Assembly (NCBI RefSeq): GCF_023650955.1 | Contig: NZ_CP098039.1 | Location: 1,674,001 to 1,738,000, forward strand | DNA from: Thermosynechococcus sp. HN-54 | GTDB taxonomy: Bacteria > Cyanobacteriota > Cyanobacteriia > Thermosynechococcales > Thermosynechococcaceae | DNA length: 64,000 nucleotides | Reading direction: 5' to 3' | Part shown: positions 17,725 through 28,718 of the stretch, piece by piece | How the letters are laid out: every line of letters starts with the position of its first letter | Numbering within the stretch: the first letter of the stretch is position 1 | Made by a program: the position numbers and the translations under genes | Notes under the pieces: generated by a model | What the model saw: the letters and a program-made list of their open reading frames with translations, nothing else | The model's database searches: none | What the model was told of the DNA's origin: nothing

Positions 17725-20256
17725 TTACATTTTTATTGTGGCATCTGAGAGCGGTTCTAAGCGGGCAAACTCTTCAATGCGACGGCTATAGCGGTGCAGC
17801 ATCTGCTCACTCCACGTGGCATCCGGACTATTCACATAGAGGTGTACCAATGGCTCGCTCGCATCGGGAAGAACGAGAACCCAATGATCCGTGTTAGGTT
17901 CGCCAATTTTCACACCATCAATGAGGCTCAAATGGTTGCGGGGATGGGTTTCCACTAAGTGGCGCATCAAGGATCCTTTGGCAATCCACGGACAGCGAAT
18001 CGCGCGGTGATAGTAGTGGACGTGGGGCAGTTCTTGACGCATCACCGTTAGGGGCTTGCCAATCAGTGCCAGCAGTTCGATCAGGGTCGCGATCGTAAAC
18101 ATGGCATCGAAGCCCGGATGCAGTTGCGGGAAGATAAAACCGGTTTCTGCGGAACCGCCAAGGACAACGCCACTGTGGTGTTGGCAGGCTTCCATGAGAT
18201 CAGTCGGGTTGGTGCGACTGCGGATAATTTGCCCGCCCTGTTGGCGAGCGATCGCCTCCACCGCACTAGAGGTTGTCACGGGCACGACCACTGTCCCTCC
18301 CGGATGGGTTAAGAGCATCAAGTAGGTCATCAGCGCTGTGAGTTCTTGATCGCTAAAAACTTGACCAGCATTGTCCACCAGTGTTAAGCGTTCGCCATTG
18401 GCTGACACTTGTACCCCCAAACTGGCGGAAAGCGCAGTCACAACTTGTCCTAATTCCCGCAATAGCCGCTGTCGCTCCAAGATATTCAAGGGAGTCGGGT
18501 GCAGCGTCGCATTGAGAACAACGGCATCACAGCCAAACTTGCTAAGGATTTGGGGCAAGACCACCCCAGAAACGGCATAGGCATAGTCAATGACAATTTT
18601 GGCAGGGCTACCATAAAACACTTGGGTATTCAGCCATTTTTCAAAGCCTTGGGCGTAGGCGGCAACGCAGTTGTTGGGATGGGTCATGACCCCAACATCC
18701 GTGAGCAGGGCACGGCGAATATCTTCGCGGAAGTAGGCGGTTTCAATTTGCCGTTCCTTGGCTTTGCTGAGGTTAATTCCTTTGTGGTCAAAAAACTCAA
18801 TCAAGAGCTGATCGGCGCGATCGGGATGGGCACGCACATGGATGCCACCACTGACAGATAGAGTTTGAGCTGCAAAACGGGCAATGGGGAGAGCGATCGC
18901 CTCCAAATTCAGAACATGAATCCCCACCGACATCAGACCCGACATCAGGGCATGAGCCACCATCCGCGACACATTGCGCTGATCCCGCGATACCAAGACA
19001 CTGGTTCCCGGTTCAAGGATTGAGGCATAGGCTGCCGCCAGCCGCACAGCAAACTCCGGCGTGATGTCCACATTAGCGACACCAGCTACCCCCCGCTGCC
19101 CAAAGAGATAGCGCTGCCCCGTTGTGCCCCAGATCAGGCTTTCATTAACAATCGCACCCGCTTCAATGCGTTTGCCCGGCCAGAGCCGCACCCCCTGACT
19201 GAGGCTGGCTTCTTCCCCTACCACACAGCGACTACCAATAATCACCCCTTCGTGTAGTGTCACATGGCGATCGACATGGACATGGCGAGCTAAAATGCAA
19301 TGCTCTAATTCACTGTCATCCCCAATAAAACAGCCACTCCAAGCCACCACTGAGCGCAACTGACTGCCATTGCCAACAATCACGTTATCCCCCAAGATCG
19401 TCCCCGCCCCAAGGGTGACCCCCGCACCAAAGCGGCAGTTATTGCCCAAGACCAGCGGCGCCTCTAGCTGAACCGTTTGCGGCAATGTGGTGTTGTGCCC
19501 TACCCAAATTTGCGGCTGAACTTCGTGCCCCTGAATTTCCAAGTGCACGCGGCCATAGAGGGCATCCTGTTGTACCTGTTGATAGGTTTGCAGACTGCCC
19601 ACATCACACCAGTAGGCATCGGTCACATAGCCATACATCGGCACATCTGCCTGCAACAGCAATGGAAATAAATCCCGCGAAAAATCCCGCTCAATACCGC
19701 TATTGAGGTAGTCCATGACAGCAGGGCTAAGAATGTAGATGCCCGTATTCACCGTATCCGTAAAAACTTCCCCTGCTGAGGGCTTCTCTAGAAAGCGCCG
19801 CACCCGTCCGTCACTGTCGATAAAAACAATCCCAAACTCCTTGGGCTGGGGTACACGAGCAAGCATCAGGGTCACTGGGGCGCCGTGCTGGTGATGAAAA
19901 CGTAGGGCATCTGTTAAATCAATGTCAGTAATACTATCGCCGCTAACTACCAAGAAGGGATCCGTAAGGAGAGTGGCGATGTTTTTTACTGAACCTGCCG
20001 TCCCAAGAGGTTGCTCTTCTTCAACCACATAGCTGAGATGCACACCAAATTCACTACCGTCGCCGAAATAGTCCCGCACCACATCAGGGAGATAGTGCAA
20101 TGTCATGACCACATCGTCCAAACCATGGCGGCGCAGCAGATTGAGGATATGCTCGGCAATGGGACGATTGACCACCGGCACCATGGGCTTAGGTAGATCG
20201 CAAGTGAGAGGACGCAACCGAGTTCCGCTTCCTCCTGCCATGAGGACGACTCGCAC
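17725..20256 (-). CDS. Mannose-1-phosphate guanylyltransferase-like protein fused to a degenerate phosphomannomutase domain
   Basis: An 843-residue fusion. Residues 1-235 are a nucleotidyltransferase with MAGGSGTRLRPLT (6-18) and LPKPMVPV; residues about 240-380 are left-handed beta-helix hexapeptide repeats (LGNNCRFGAGVTLGAGTILG); residues about 390-830 resemble phosphoglucomutase/phosphomannomutase. The mutase part lacks catalytic residues: the TASHNP loop reads VRAHPD (474-479, serine replaced by Ala476) and the metal loop DGDGDR reads SANGER (618-623). The first domain is expected to make an NDP-sugar, most likely GDP-mannose, for cell-surface glycans. GTG start at 20256 is supported by AAGGAG 6 bases upstream. 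This fused architecture is known in cyanobacteria; the substrate is inferred. Confidence 0.85.
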   Translation of the reverse strand: MRVVLMAGGSGTRLRPLTCDLPKPMVPVVNRPIAEHILNLLRRHGLDDVVMTLHYLPDVVRDYFGDGSEFGVHLSYVVEEEQPLGTAGSVKNIATLLTDPFLVVSGDSITDIDLTDALRFHHQHGAPVTLMLARVPQPKEFGIVFIDSDGRVRRFLEKPSAGEVFTDTVNTGIYILSPAVMDYLNSGIERDFSRDLFPLLLQADVPMYGYVTDAYWCDVGSLQTYQQVQQDALYGRVHLEIQGHEVQPQIWVGHNTTLPQTVQLEAPLVLGNNCRFGAGVTLGAGTILGDNVIVGNGSQLRSVVAWSGCFIGDDSELEHCILARHVHVDRHVTLHEGVIIGSRCVVGEEASLSQGVRLWPGKRIEAGAIVNESLIWGTTGQRYLFGQRGVAGVANVDITPEFAVRLAAAYASILEPGTSVLVSRDQRNVSRMVAHALMSGLMSVGIHVLNLEAIALPIARFAAQTLSVSGGIHVRAHPDRADQLLIEFFDHKGINLSKAKERQIETAYFREDIRRALLTDVGVMTHPNNCVAAYAQGFEKWLNTQVFYGSPAKIVIDYAYAVSGVVLPQILSKFGCDAVVLNATLHPTPLNILERQRLLRELGQVVTALSASLGVQVSANGERLTLVDNAGQVFSDQELTALMTYLMLLTHPGGTVVVPVTTSSAVEAIARQQGGQIIRSRTNPTDLMEACQHHSGVVLGGSAETGFIFPQLHPGFDAMFTIATLIELLALIGKPLTVMRQELPHVHYYHRAIRCPWIAKGSLMRHLVETHPRNHLSLIDGVKIGEPNTDHWVLVLPDASEPLVHLYVNSPDATWSEQMLHRYSRRIEEFARLEPLSDATIKM

Positions 20257-20470
20257 AGTTTTCTCCTTTGTGAAACCTCACCCTAGTATCTCAGTGTAGG
20301 AGAGGATTCAAGGCTAAAGGGGACTCATTGAGGAAACTGCAATGATTTTTGATATTACTTAATTGGGTTTGGATTTGAAAGACTGGTAGTCATATTGAAA
20401 GAGAGCTTAAAGGTGAGGTAGAGTTATTTATATTCTGCCTCATCACCTGTTATAAATTGTAGAAGTCTGT

Positions 20471-21373
20471 TTAGATACTAAATGGAAATCGGTTAATTTT
20501 CCAATCACCATTTTCAAAAGCTATAGTAAGATAATCCAGCTCACTTAGGTAATGATCACCCTTAAATTTTCTATAAAGCGGTAGGAGAGAAACCTTATGA
20601 TAGTATTTATTAAATACAAGTTTCTTGAACCTAATTATTTTTCTTGCTTGAGATAACTGGTTGTTCACTTCATGAGTGCATTTATAACTACATGATAGCT
20701 TAGAAATTATTTTCTTCATTTCAGAATGACATTGCTGATTGAATATTTTTGCACGGTTACTATCATGCAATCTATACCCTCCTAACATACAGTCGACGTG
20801 ATAAATATTTGTGTGTAAGAAAAAGCGAGACCATAGCTCACCATCAACCATGAATTCATAACTTTCATCAATAAACCCACCGGTTTTTTCCCAGAGACTA
20901 CGTCTCCAGAAGACTGATTCTTGTTGAATCCATGCATAGTTTCCTAAAAGGAAGTCATAAATATTCTTGTATACCTTACGTGTTTTGATTACTTTCCCTT
21001 CTACATTGTAATGAGTATGCCAACCTACTATCCATTCAACTTCTGGATGTCGCTCAAAAACTTGAGATACAACATAAAAGCACCAAGGTAGATACATATC
21101 ATCTGAGTTAATCCATGCCATGATTTCGCCTGTTGCTTTGGCAAAACCTTTATTCAGAGCATTGCCATGACCAAGGTCTCGTTCACTCACCGCGTAATGT
21201 AGACAGTTTTCGTATTTTTTTATAATTTCAACAGATTCATCAGTACTACCACCATCAATAATTATATACTCTAAGTTAGGATAATTTTGGTTGACAACTG
21301 ACTGGATGGTTGCTTCTAGGAACCGACCTTGATTGAAAGAAGGGGTAACAATAGAAATTTTTGGCAATTTCAT
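20471..21373 (-). CDS. Family 2 glycosyltransferase
   Basis: A 300-residue GT-A fold glycosyltransferase: N-terminal ISIVTPSFNQGRFLEATIQS, then YIIIDGGSTDESVEI with the nucleotide-binding aspartate and AWINSDDMYLP carrying the metal-binding DxD-like motif (NSDD). It should transfer a sugar from an NDP-sugar to a cell-surface glycan. The gene is clearly AT-richer than its neighbours, has few HIP1 octamers, and lies against a broken transposase, which suggests horizontal acquisition. It is 214 bp downstream of the sugar-nucleotide fusion gene start on the same strand; acceptor and donor are unknown. The 20257-20470 spacer is AT-rich and holds nothing I recognise. Confidence 0.85.
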   Translation of the reverse strand: MKLPKISIVTPSFNQGRFLEATIQSVVNQNYPNLEYIIIDGGSTDESVEIIKKYENCLHYAVSERDLGHGNALNKGFAKATGEIMAWINSDDMYLPWCFYVVSQVFERHPEVEWIVGWHTHYNVEGKVIKTRKVYKNIYDFLLGNYAWIQQESVFWRRSLWEKTGGFIDESYEFMVDGELWSRFFLHTNIYHVDCMLGGYRLHDSNRAKIFNQQCHSEMKKIISKLSCSYKCTHEVNNQLSQARKIIRFKKLVFNKYYHKVSLLPLYRKFKGDHYLSELDYLTIAFENGDWKINRFPFSI

Positions 21374-21461
21374 AATTTAAGATAAGAGTTTTAATTATAT
21401 GAACTCGATTTTACATTGCCTTGCAGCAGAAGTGTTGAATTCTGTAACAAACCTCAATATT

Positions 21462-22410
21462 CTAAGGGACAAGTAGCTCTGGCTGCCAATCAAAGCGCCA
21501 ATGCACTATCGAGCAGCGACGACTGAGTTCCAGTTGCAAATATCGCAATTTGTCTAATCGCTTCCTGCCAAAATACTCAGGTATCTCCACTAGCTCTAAA
21601 ATTAAATACGCAATCAAAACCCTATAAATCTGATTTATCACCCAATTCAAACTCTTCGTCATCAGCTTGTCTAATGATAGATGCATCTTTAGAAACTTCC
21701 ATAAGTTCTCAATCGCCCACTGATGCCGATACAGCTCACTCACTTCCTCATCACTTAGATGCCTTAGATTCGTCGCAATACGAAACTCTGTTCCATTCTC
21801 ATCAAAAAATTGAATCACTCGATATCTCTCATGATTAAACCTCATTCTCATGTTATTCTTGATACGCACAATAAATAAACACTTCCTCTCACTCAGGCTC
21901 TCTAAAAATTTCCAACTCGCAAATCCTCTATCCATGATGGTAACCGCATTCTCAGGGATCAGTTCTAAAATCTCGTCCTGAAAGCTCAGGTCATGTCTTC
22001 ACTACCTGACCCGTAATGTTCTGCGTTAAATCAAATCCCGTGATCAGCTTCACTTGATGGTATTTTTAGAACCAAAAGAGTTTACTCGTCAGGGTAATGA
22101 CGGTGGCATCGATAGGAAACAGCCTCAGACTGGAACAACGATGTCTCTTGCGAGCTTGAGACATGAGATGAGTGTAAATCGCCTCAAATAAGGTAGTTGT
22201 TCGAGTTTTGTTCCTCTTGAAAAACGTGGACATATCCACCGTAATCCCTGAATGATTCAAGCGATAAAATAAGGCTCTCATGCTGGTTAACCCTTGGTCG
22301 AGAACATAGGTCAACTAGATTTTGAAGAACAATTGCGAGTTGAGGACGGGGTAGTCACAAGGGCTGAGCTGCTTGAGAATGGACTTGACAAGGACTGAAA
22401 AAGATGCCAT
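21462..22410 (-). pseudogene. Broken IS4-family transposase
   Basis: Reading minus from ATG 22410 (MASFSVLVKSILKQL) the frame meets TAG at 22315-22317, continues to LRLFPIDATVITLTSKLFWF, stops again (22066-22068), goes on as KYHQVKLITGFDLTQNITG, then shifts frame before HDLSFQDEIL and MDRGFASWKFLE, ending at 21462. DATVITLT and TIMDRGF carry the first two acidic residues of the DDE triad; YRHQWAIENLWKFLK gives the IS4 Y-(2)-x-(3)-E-(6)-K signature with Q in place of the arginine. With two stops and at least one frameshift it cannot make active transposase. Clear terminal inverted repeats were not found. Confidence 0.85.
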
Positions 22411-22440
22411 AGTAAGTTGTCTATTTTTTCTTCTTTTGAA

Positions 22441-22500
22441 GGAATAATACGGCATTTCTTCCCTTTTTTCTACCCTCTTAAACTATCTTTGAACACTTCG
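22441..22500. repeat. Dispersed repeat, shared with 51109-51167
   Basis: This segment contains CCCTTTTTTCTA, CTTAAACTATCTTTGAA and CACTTC in the same order as ACCTTTTTTCTA, CTAAACTATCTTTCAA and AATTTC at 51127-51164. Here it lies between the atpA terminator and the broken IS4-type transposase, roughly where the left end of that IS should be; the second copy lies beside the decayed genes at 51-52 kb. It may therefore be an IS end. Confidence 0.4.
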
Positions 22501-22524
22501 AGACTTCAGCCTAAGATTTGCGAT

Positions 22525-22555
22525 AAAAAAACCTACCCTTGGTTGAGGGCAGGTT
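22525..22555 (-). terminator. Rho-independent terminator of the ATP synthase operon
   Basis: On the minus strand: AACCTGCCCT, loop CAACCA, AGGGTAGGTT, then TTTTT. The 10-bp stem has one G-T pair. It begins 28 bp beyond the atpA stop and shows that the operon ends with atpA. Confidence 0.88.
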
Positions 22556-22582
22556 CAGCGTGACGATATAACGCGATCGCGC

Positions 22583-24121
<1,539 letters not shown>

Positions 24122-24135
24122 TTACAAAGGGGACG

Positions 24136-24693
24136 TTAGGCGGCTTGCGCCAAGGTGAGACTGAGGCGGCGGAGTTGACCCCGCAGACTAGCATCAAAGA
24201 TTTGGGAGCCAACTTTAATCACCACGCCACCAATCAGTTCGGGATCGCAGGCAGTGACAAGCTCCACATCGGCAGCACCGGTCATGGCTTTGACCTTTTC
24301 GACCACTGCACGGTGTTGATCGTCGTTGAGTTCGACAGCACTGGTGACTTCCGCCAAGACCACATTGCGGAGCTTGCGCACAAGGGCACGATACTGCTCA
24401 CAAATAGAGCCAAGAAAGTTAATGCGCCGCCGATCCACGAGCAACATTAAGAAGTTGAGGAAGTAGCCGTGCACCTTATCCACTGTCAACTGCCGCAGCA
24501 CATTCTTTTTGGCCTCAGCCTTGATCAGGGGATTGGCAAGAAACTGTTGCAGTTCACTGGAGCTAGCAAGGAGTTCCAAAATTAACTGCGTGTCCTGCTG
24601 AAACTGATCAATGAGGTTGTGGGTTTGCGCCAACGACAGCAGCGCCTCGGCATAGGGTTCAACAAGTTCACCACGGACAGTGGTCTGCATCAT
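24136..24693 (-). CDS. atpD: ATP synthase F1 delta subunit
   Basis: Delta (OSCP homologue) ties the top of F1 to the peripheral b/b' stalk. The 185-residue sequence shows the family N-terminus (EPYAEALLSLAQTHNLIDQF) and the C-terminal segment ELIGGVVIKVGSQIFDASLRGQL. Two ATG codons (24693 and 24690) overlap the atpF stop in an ATGATG arrangement, so translation is coupled to atpF. Some nomenclatures call this gene atpH. Located between atpF and atpA in the normal cyanobacterial order. Confidence 0.97.
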   Translation of the reverse strand: MMQTTVRGELVEPYAEALLSLAQTHNLIDQFQQDTQLILELLASSSELQQFLANPLIKAEAKKNVLRQLTVDKVHGYFLNFLMLLVDRRRINFLGSICEQYRALVRKLRNVVLAEVTSAVELNDDQHRAVVEKVKAMTGAADVELVTACDPELIGGVVIKVGSQIFDASLRGQLRRLSLTLAQAA

Positions 24694-25220
24694 TTGCCTC
24701 CTAGTAGGGCAATACTGCGATCAATAAGGGTGCGCTGAAGGTCTGGATTTTGGCTCAAACGCGCTTTGAGTTGGTTTTCGGCCTCTGCAAGTGCCATAGC
24801 GGCAATCCGCTCGCGAATTTCCGCGATCGCCCGCTCAGTGGCGGCACTGGTATCTTGGGAAGCCGTCTCCTTCAAGCGCTCAATTTCCCGCTTGGCTTGG
24901 GCAATAATTTCTTCTTTTGCAGCCTTGGCACGGGCGAGAGCGTCCTCGCGGATACGTTGAGCCTCCTGTTTAGCCTGAGCTAGTTTTTGCTGCTCTTCAG
25001 CGAGGCGGGCTGCCGCCACTTTCTGGCGTTCTTCTGCTTCAGCAATGGCGTTAGCAATCTGCTGCTGGCGATCGCCCAAGGTTTTGCCGAGGACACCGCG
25101 GCCAAAATACACCAATACCCCAATAATGATGGCAAGGTTGATCACATTGGTTTCGAGCAAATTGGTGTTAATGCCAAAATGCCCCGCTTCTTCCGTTGCC
25201 AATAGAAATACTGCGTCCAT
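24690..25220 (-). CDS. atpF: ATP synthase Fo b subunit
   Basis: Subunit b forms one half of the peripheral stator. The protein (176 residues from ATG 25220) has one N-terminal membrane helix (about residues 23-45, LLETNVINLAIIIGVLVYFG), then a long charged amphipathic helix rich in Glu, Lys, Arg and Ala (about 50-160). I choose ATG 25220 because AGGAG lies 9 bases upstream of it; an in-frame GTG at 25229 would sit directly on that ribosome site. The next gene overlaps its stop. Cyanobacteria use a b/b' heterodimer, encoded here by this gene and atpG. Confidence 0.96.
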   Translation of the reverse strand: MDAVFLLATEEAGHFGINTNLLETNVINLAIIIGVLVYFGRGVLGKTLGDRQQQIANAIAEAEERQKVAAARLAEEQQKLAQAKQEAQRIREDALARAKAAKEEIIAQAKREIERLKETASQDTSAATERAIAEIRERIAAMALAEAENQLKARLSQNPDLQRTLIDRSIALLGGK

Positions 25221-25231
25221 GACCCACACTC

Positions 25232-25648
25232 CTAGGCCAGTAACTTCGCTAATAACTGCTCACTCAAGCTGGCAACTTGACCCTCAAGCGCTTGCAGTGT
25301 TGCCTGCTTTTGCTGATCAATCTCTGCTTGAATCTTGAGTAACTCTGCCTGCACGGCCTGCTGGGCTTCAGCAATCTCGGCGGTGGCAATTTTTTGTGCC
25401 TCGGCTCTGGCCTCTTCAATCAAAGCTTGGGCTTGGCGACGGGTACTGGCCAACTCCTGCTCGTACTGCTGAGCCAGTTCAGTGGCCTGTTGCAACCGCT
25501 CCTTGGCCTGTTGCAAGTTGGTTCGGATATACTCATCCCGATTGTCCAGCGCCTGACCCAAGGGCTTGTACAGCAGCGCATTCAAAATGACGGTCAAGAT
25601 TAAGAATTGCACAGCCATCAGGGGTAGGGTGGCATCAAAATCAAACAT
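25232..25648 (-). CDS. atpG: ATP synthase Fo b' subunit
   Basis: The b' subunit is the second, diverged stator subunit specific to photosynthetic bacteria and chloroplasts. The 138-residue protein has one membrane helix at the N-terminus (about residues 6-27, [20 protein letters not shown]) followed by the conserved [19 protein letters not shown] and a long coiled-coil helix rich in Gln, Glu and Ala. ATG at 25648 with GAGAGGC just upstream. Position between the c and b genes is standard for cyanobacteria. Confidence 0.97.
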   Translation of the reverse strand: MFDFDATLPLMAVQFLILTVILNALLYKPLGQALDNRDEYIRTNLQQAKERLQQATELAQQYEQELASTRRQAQALIEEARAEAQKIATAEIAEAQQAVQAELLKIQAEIDQQKQATLQALEGQVASLSEQLLAKLLA

Positions 25649-25709
25649 CAGCCTCTCCAGAATGGGGGATCGGGGGAAAGCTCATCCAAGCCTCCCCCAC
25701 TGGGGTTAA

Positions 25710-26790
<1,081 letters not shown>

Positions 26791-26831
26791 GCCTCCGCGC
26801 TCGGTTGTCTAAGCACTACAGTGAGCCAGCG

Positions 26832-27179
26832 TTAAGGGGACGGCAAAACCGTACGAAACATATAGACCAGAATGGCAGCTTTGTAGGTTAAGAACCCCAA
26901 GAACACTGGAATAATATGTAGCTCTTGCCAACGGGCTGCCAAAATAACCACAACCACGACGACAAGGAGCTGCGTTTTCCCCAGCTTTTTCTGGTCGTTT
27001 CCTAGGCGCTCCACACTCCGGGCGAGGAGCCGCAGATAAATTAGGCTCGCACTTGCCCCCAAAAGGTAATTCAACGCTGTGTTCAGGCTGTAAATAAGCC
27101 AAACCGCTCCAAAGGCGATCGCTATCAGCACGAGGCTTGTCGTGAATAATTCGCGACAGAGTTGATAAAACTCCGCCAT
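26832..27179 (-). CDS. atp1: ATP synthase accessory protein Atp1 (UncI-like)
   Basis: The first gene of cyanobacterial atp operons encodes a small membrane protein thought to assist Fo/c-ring assembly. From ATG 27179 the product is 115 residues, close to the usual 117, starting MAEFYQLCRELFTTSLVLI, with the family segment YSLNTALNYLLGASASLIYLR broken here for length (about residues 26-46) and a helix made almost entirely of valine (LLVVVVVVILAA). The frame is open further up to ATG 27302, adding 41 Ser/Pro/Ala-rich residues; an AAAGGCGG in front of 27179 and family length favour the shorter form. Confidence 0.88.
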   Translation of the reverse strand: MAEFYQLCRELFTTSLVLIAIAFGAVWLIYSLNTALNYLLGASASLIYLRLLARSVERLGNDQKKLGKTQLLVVVVVVILAARWQELHIIPVFLGFLTYKAAILVYMFRTVLPSP

Positions 27180-27317
27180 CGAGCCGCCTTTCTTTGGGGA
27201 ATTGGCAACGGTTGATGGCGCAGAGGGTGCTGAAGCAGAATCGGGAACGGTCACAGCAGAATAGGGAGCATCCGAGGATGCCTTGAACTGGCCACTAAGC
27301 ATCCTATCACGCAGTGG

Positions 27318-27773
27318 TTACATTTCATTACAGGATTCTGAGCCATCTATAGGGTTGTTAATTTCCCTACGAATGTGATCCTCAAGGAGTTGAAAAATTT
27401 CCTGTAGGCGTTGTGGATTGGTGAGGTAAAGGTATCCCAGTAGGGCTTCAAAACCAGTGGCTTGGCGGTAAATTTTTGCAGCGACTCGCTTTGGACCATC
27501 GGCAGCCGCATTGCGACCCTGACGAAAAATCGAGCGTTCGGTTTCGGTGCAATGCTGCCAAAGGAAGTCCATATAGCGGGCTTGACTTTCGGCACGGACA
27601 TGCGCCACCACTTGGCGGTGGTAGGTATTGATGCGTTGGGGTGGGGTTAAAAAGAGCCAGCGGATAAAGAGTTCATAAACGGCGTCGCCAAAGTAGGCCA
27701 AAGCCGCCGGCGGCAGTTGATGGGCGGGAATTTTGGGGGGAACAAGGGGCAATAATCCAACAGAGTCAAGCAT
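27318..27773 (-). CDS. mrnC: Mini-ribonuclease 3
   Basis: MrnC is an RNase III catalytic domain without a double-stranded-RNA-binding domain; it processes 23S rRNA ends in Bacillus and has roles in rRNA maturation in cyanobacteria. The 151-residue protein shows [15 protein letters not shown] (the RNase III signature with the catalytic Asp), [15 protein letters not shown] and the second acidic motif in [11 protein letters not shown]. It is upstream of the atp genes on the same strand, 15 bp from the longest atp1 frame, so its transcript may run into the operon. Confidence 0.92.
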   Translation of the reverse strand: MLDSVGLLPLVPPKIPAHQLPPAALAYFGDAVYELFIRWLFLTPPQRINTYHRQVVAHVRAESQARYMDFLWQHCTETERSIFRQGRNAAADGPKRVAAKIYRQATGFEALLGYLYLTNPQRLQEIFQLLEDHIRREINNPIDGSESCNEM

Positions 27774-27827
27774 GGCGTTTCAGCTAAAGAACCCCCCCTT
27801 AGTTTTACTGCCGCAGGAACAGAATAT

Positions 27828-28205
27828 TTAGGAATTGGTTTCCCCGGTAATTTGGGCGATCGCCGTCGCCAGATCCGGCTGAAGGGGCAAAAAGTTTTCT
27901 AAACGCACGAGTTTGACAGTTTGGGTGACGCGGGGGTTGGTGACAATTTGCAGTTGACCCTGATGCTCTTGGGCTTTTTTGGCCAGTTGCACCAAAATGC
28001 CGAGGCCAGAGCTGTCAATAAACTCAATTTTTGAAAGATCTAAGATGATGTTGGCAGGCCCATCGTCAAAACACTTACTAATGACCTTGCGAAAGGCTGA
28101 CTCGGAAAACGCATCGATGAGACCCGTCAGGCGAAACACTTGATAGTTATCGCGAATCTCACGGGTACCCCTTAGGCTTTGGGTGAGGGCAAGTGGTTCA
28201 GAAAT
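27828..28205 (-). CDS. STAS-domain anti-sigma factor antagonist, apparent ATT start
   Basis: A single STAS domain (SpoIIAA-like, about 125 residues): FRLTGLIDAFSE, ANIILDLSKIEFIDSSGLGI with the phosphorylatable serine in DSSGLG (65-70). Such proteins bind anti-sigma or partner-switching kinases and are switched by Ser phosphorylation. The frame is open far upstream, but that part (HRQGCQVYLYL...) is not STAS-like. A near-perfect Shine-Dalgarno AAGGAGG (28211-28217) lies 5 bases from ATT (28203-28205), which would begin ISEPLALTQSLRG, matching where the family starts. No ATG, GTG or TTG fits this site, so an ATT initiation codon or a mutated start is likely. Confidence 0.75.
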   Translation of the reverse strand: MSEPLALTQSLRGTREIRDNYQVFRLTGLIDAFSESAFRKVISKCFDDGPANIILDLSKIEFIDSSGLGILVQLAKKAQEHQGQLQIVTNPRVTQTVKLVRLENFLPLQPDLATAIAQITGETNS

Positions 28206-28379
28206 GAGAGCCTCCTTTGTCGATAACTGGACACACAAAACGATAGAAGACAAGTATAGATAAACTTGGCATCCTTGTCTATGACTTGATCGGCAACTCA
28301 ACAAAAGTTTGGAGGTGCCGCAACCGCAGGAAGCTCTTTGCCAGAATCGGATCAAGTATCGCCCCTAGGAGGCGCCCCA

Positions 28380-28697
28380 ATGAAATTATCCAAACTCGTG
28401 ATGAGCCTTCTCAGCAGTAGCAGTCTCGGATTGCTGAGTTTATCTATTTTCGCTCAAGAAACGCCAGCGGCGACTTATCCTCCCGAGGCGATCGCGGTCT
28501 TTATGCAGGAGTGTCAAACTAAATTTGCGGCGCAAGCGCCTCCCGTCTTTAGCGATCGCGGCGATCGCTATTGCACTTGCCTGATAAACCGCCTTCAAGA
28601 AAAAATGAGCTATGAGCAGTTTCAGCAAATCACACCCGACAATGAACCGCCAGAAGTTAAAGCTGCAACCAATGAATGTATTGGTGCTCTTTTCTAG
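28380..28697 (+). CDS. Small secreted cysteine-containing hypothetical protein
   Basis: A 105-residue protein with a signal peptide (MKLSKLVMSLLSSSSLGLL, cleavage probably after the FAQ region). The mature part has four cysteines (MQECQTKF, YCTCLINRLQ, NECIGALF) in a helical, charged context, suggesting a disulfide-bonded periplasmic protein. ATG 28380 is chosen because AGGAGG lies 8 bases upstream; the longer frame from 28338 lacks a site and would hide the signal peptide. I do not recognise the family. The photolyase gene follows 21 bp downstream and may be co-transcribed. Confidence 0.65.
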   Translation: MKLSKLVMSLLSSSSLGLLSLSIFAQETPAATYPPEAIAVFMQECQTKFAAQAPPVFSDRGDRYCTCLINRLQEKMSYEQFQQITPDNEPPEVKAATNECIGALF

Positions 28698-28718
28698 TGC
28701 GCCTAGGATGGAGGGGCG

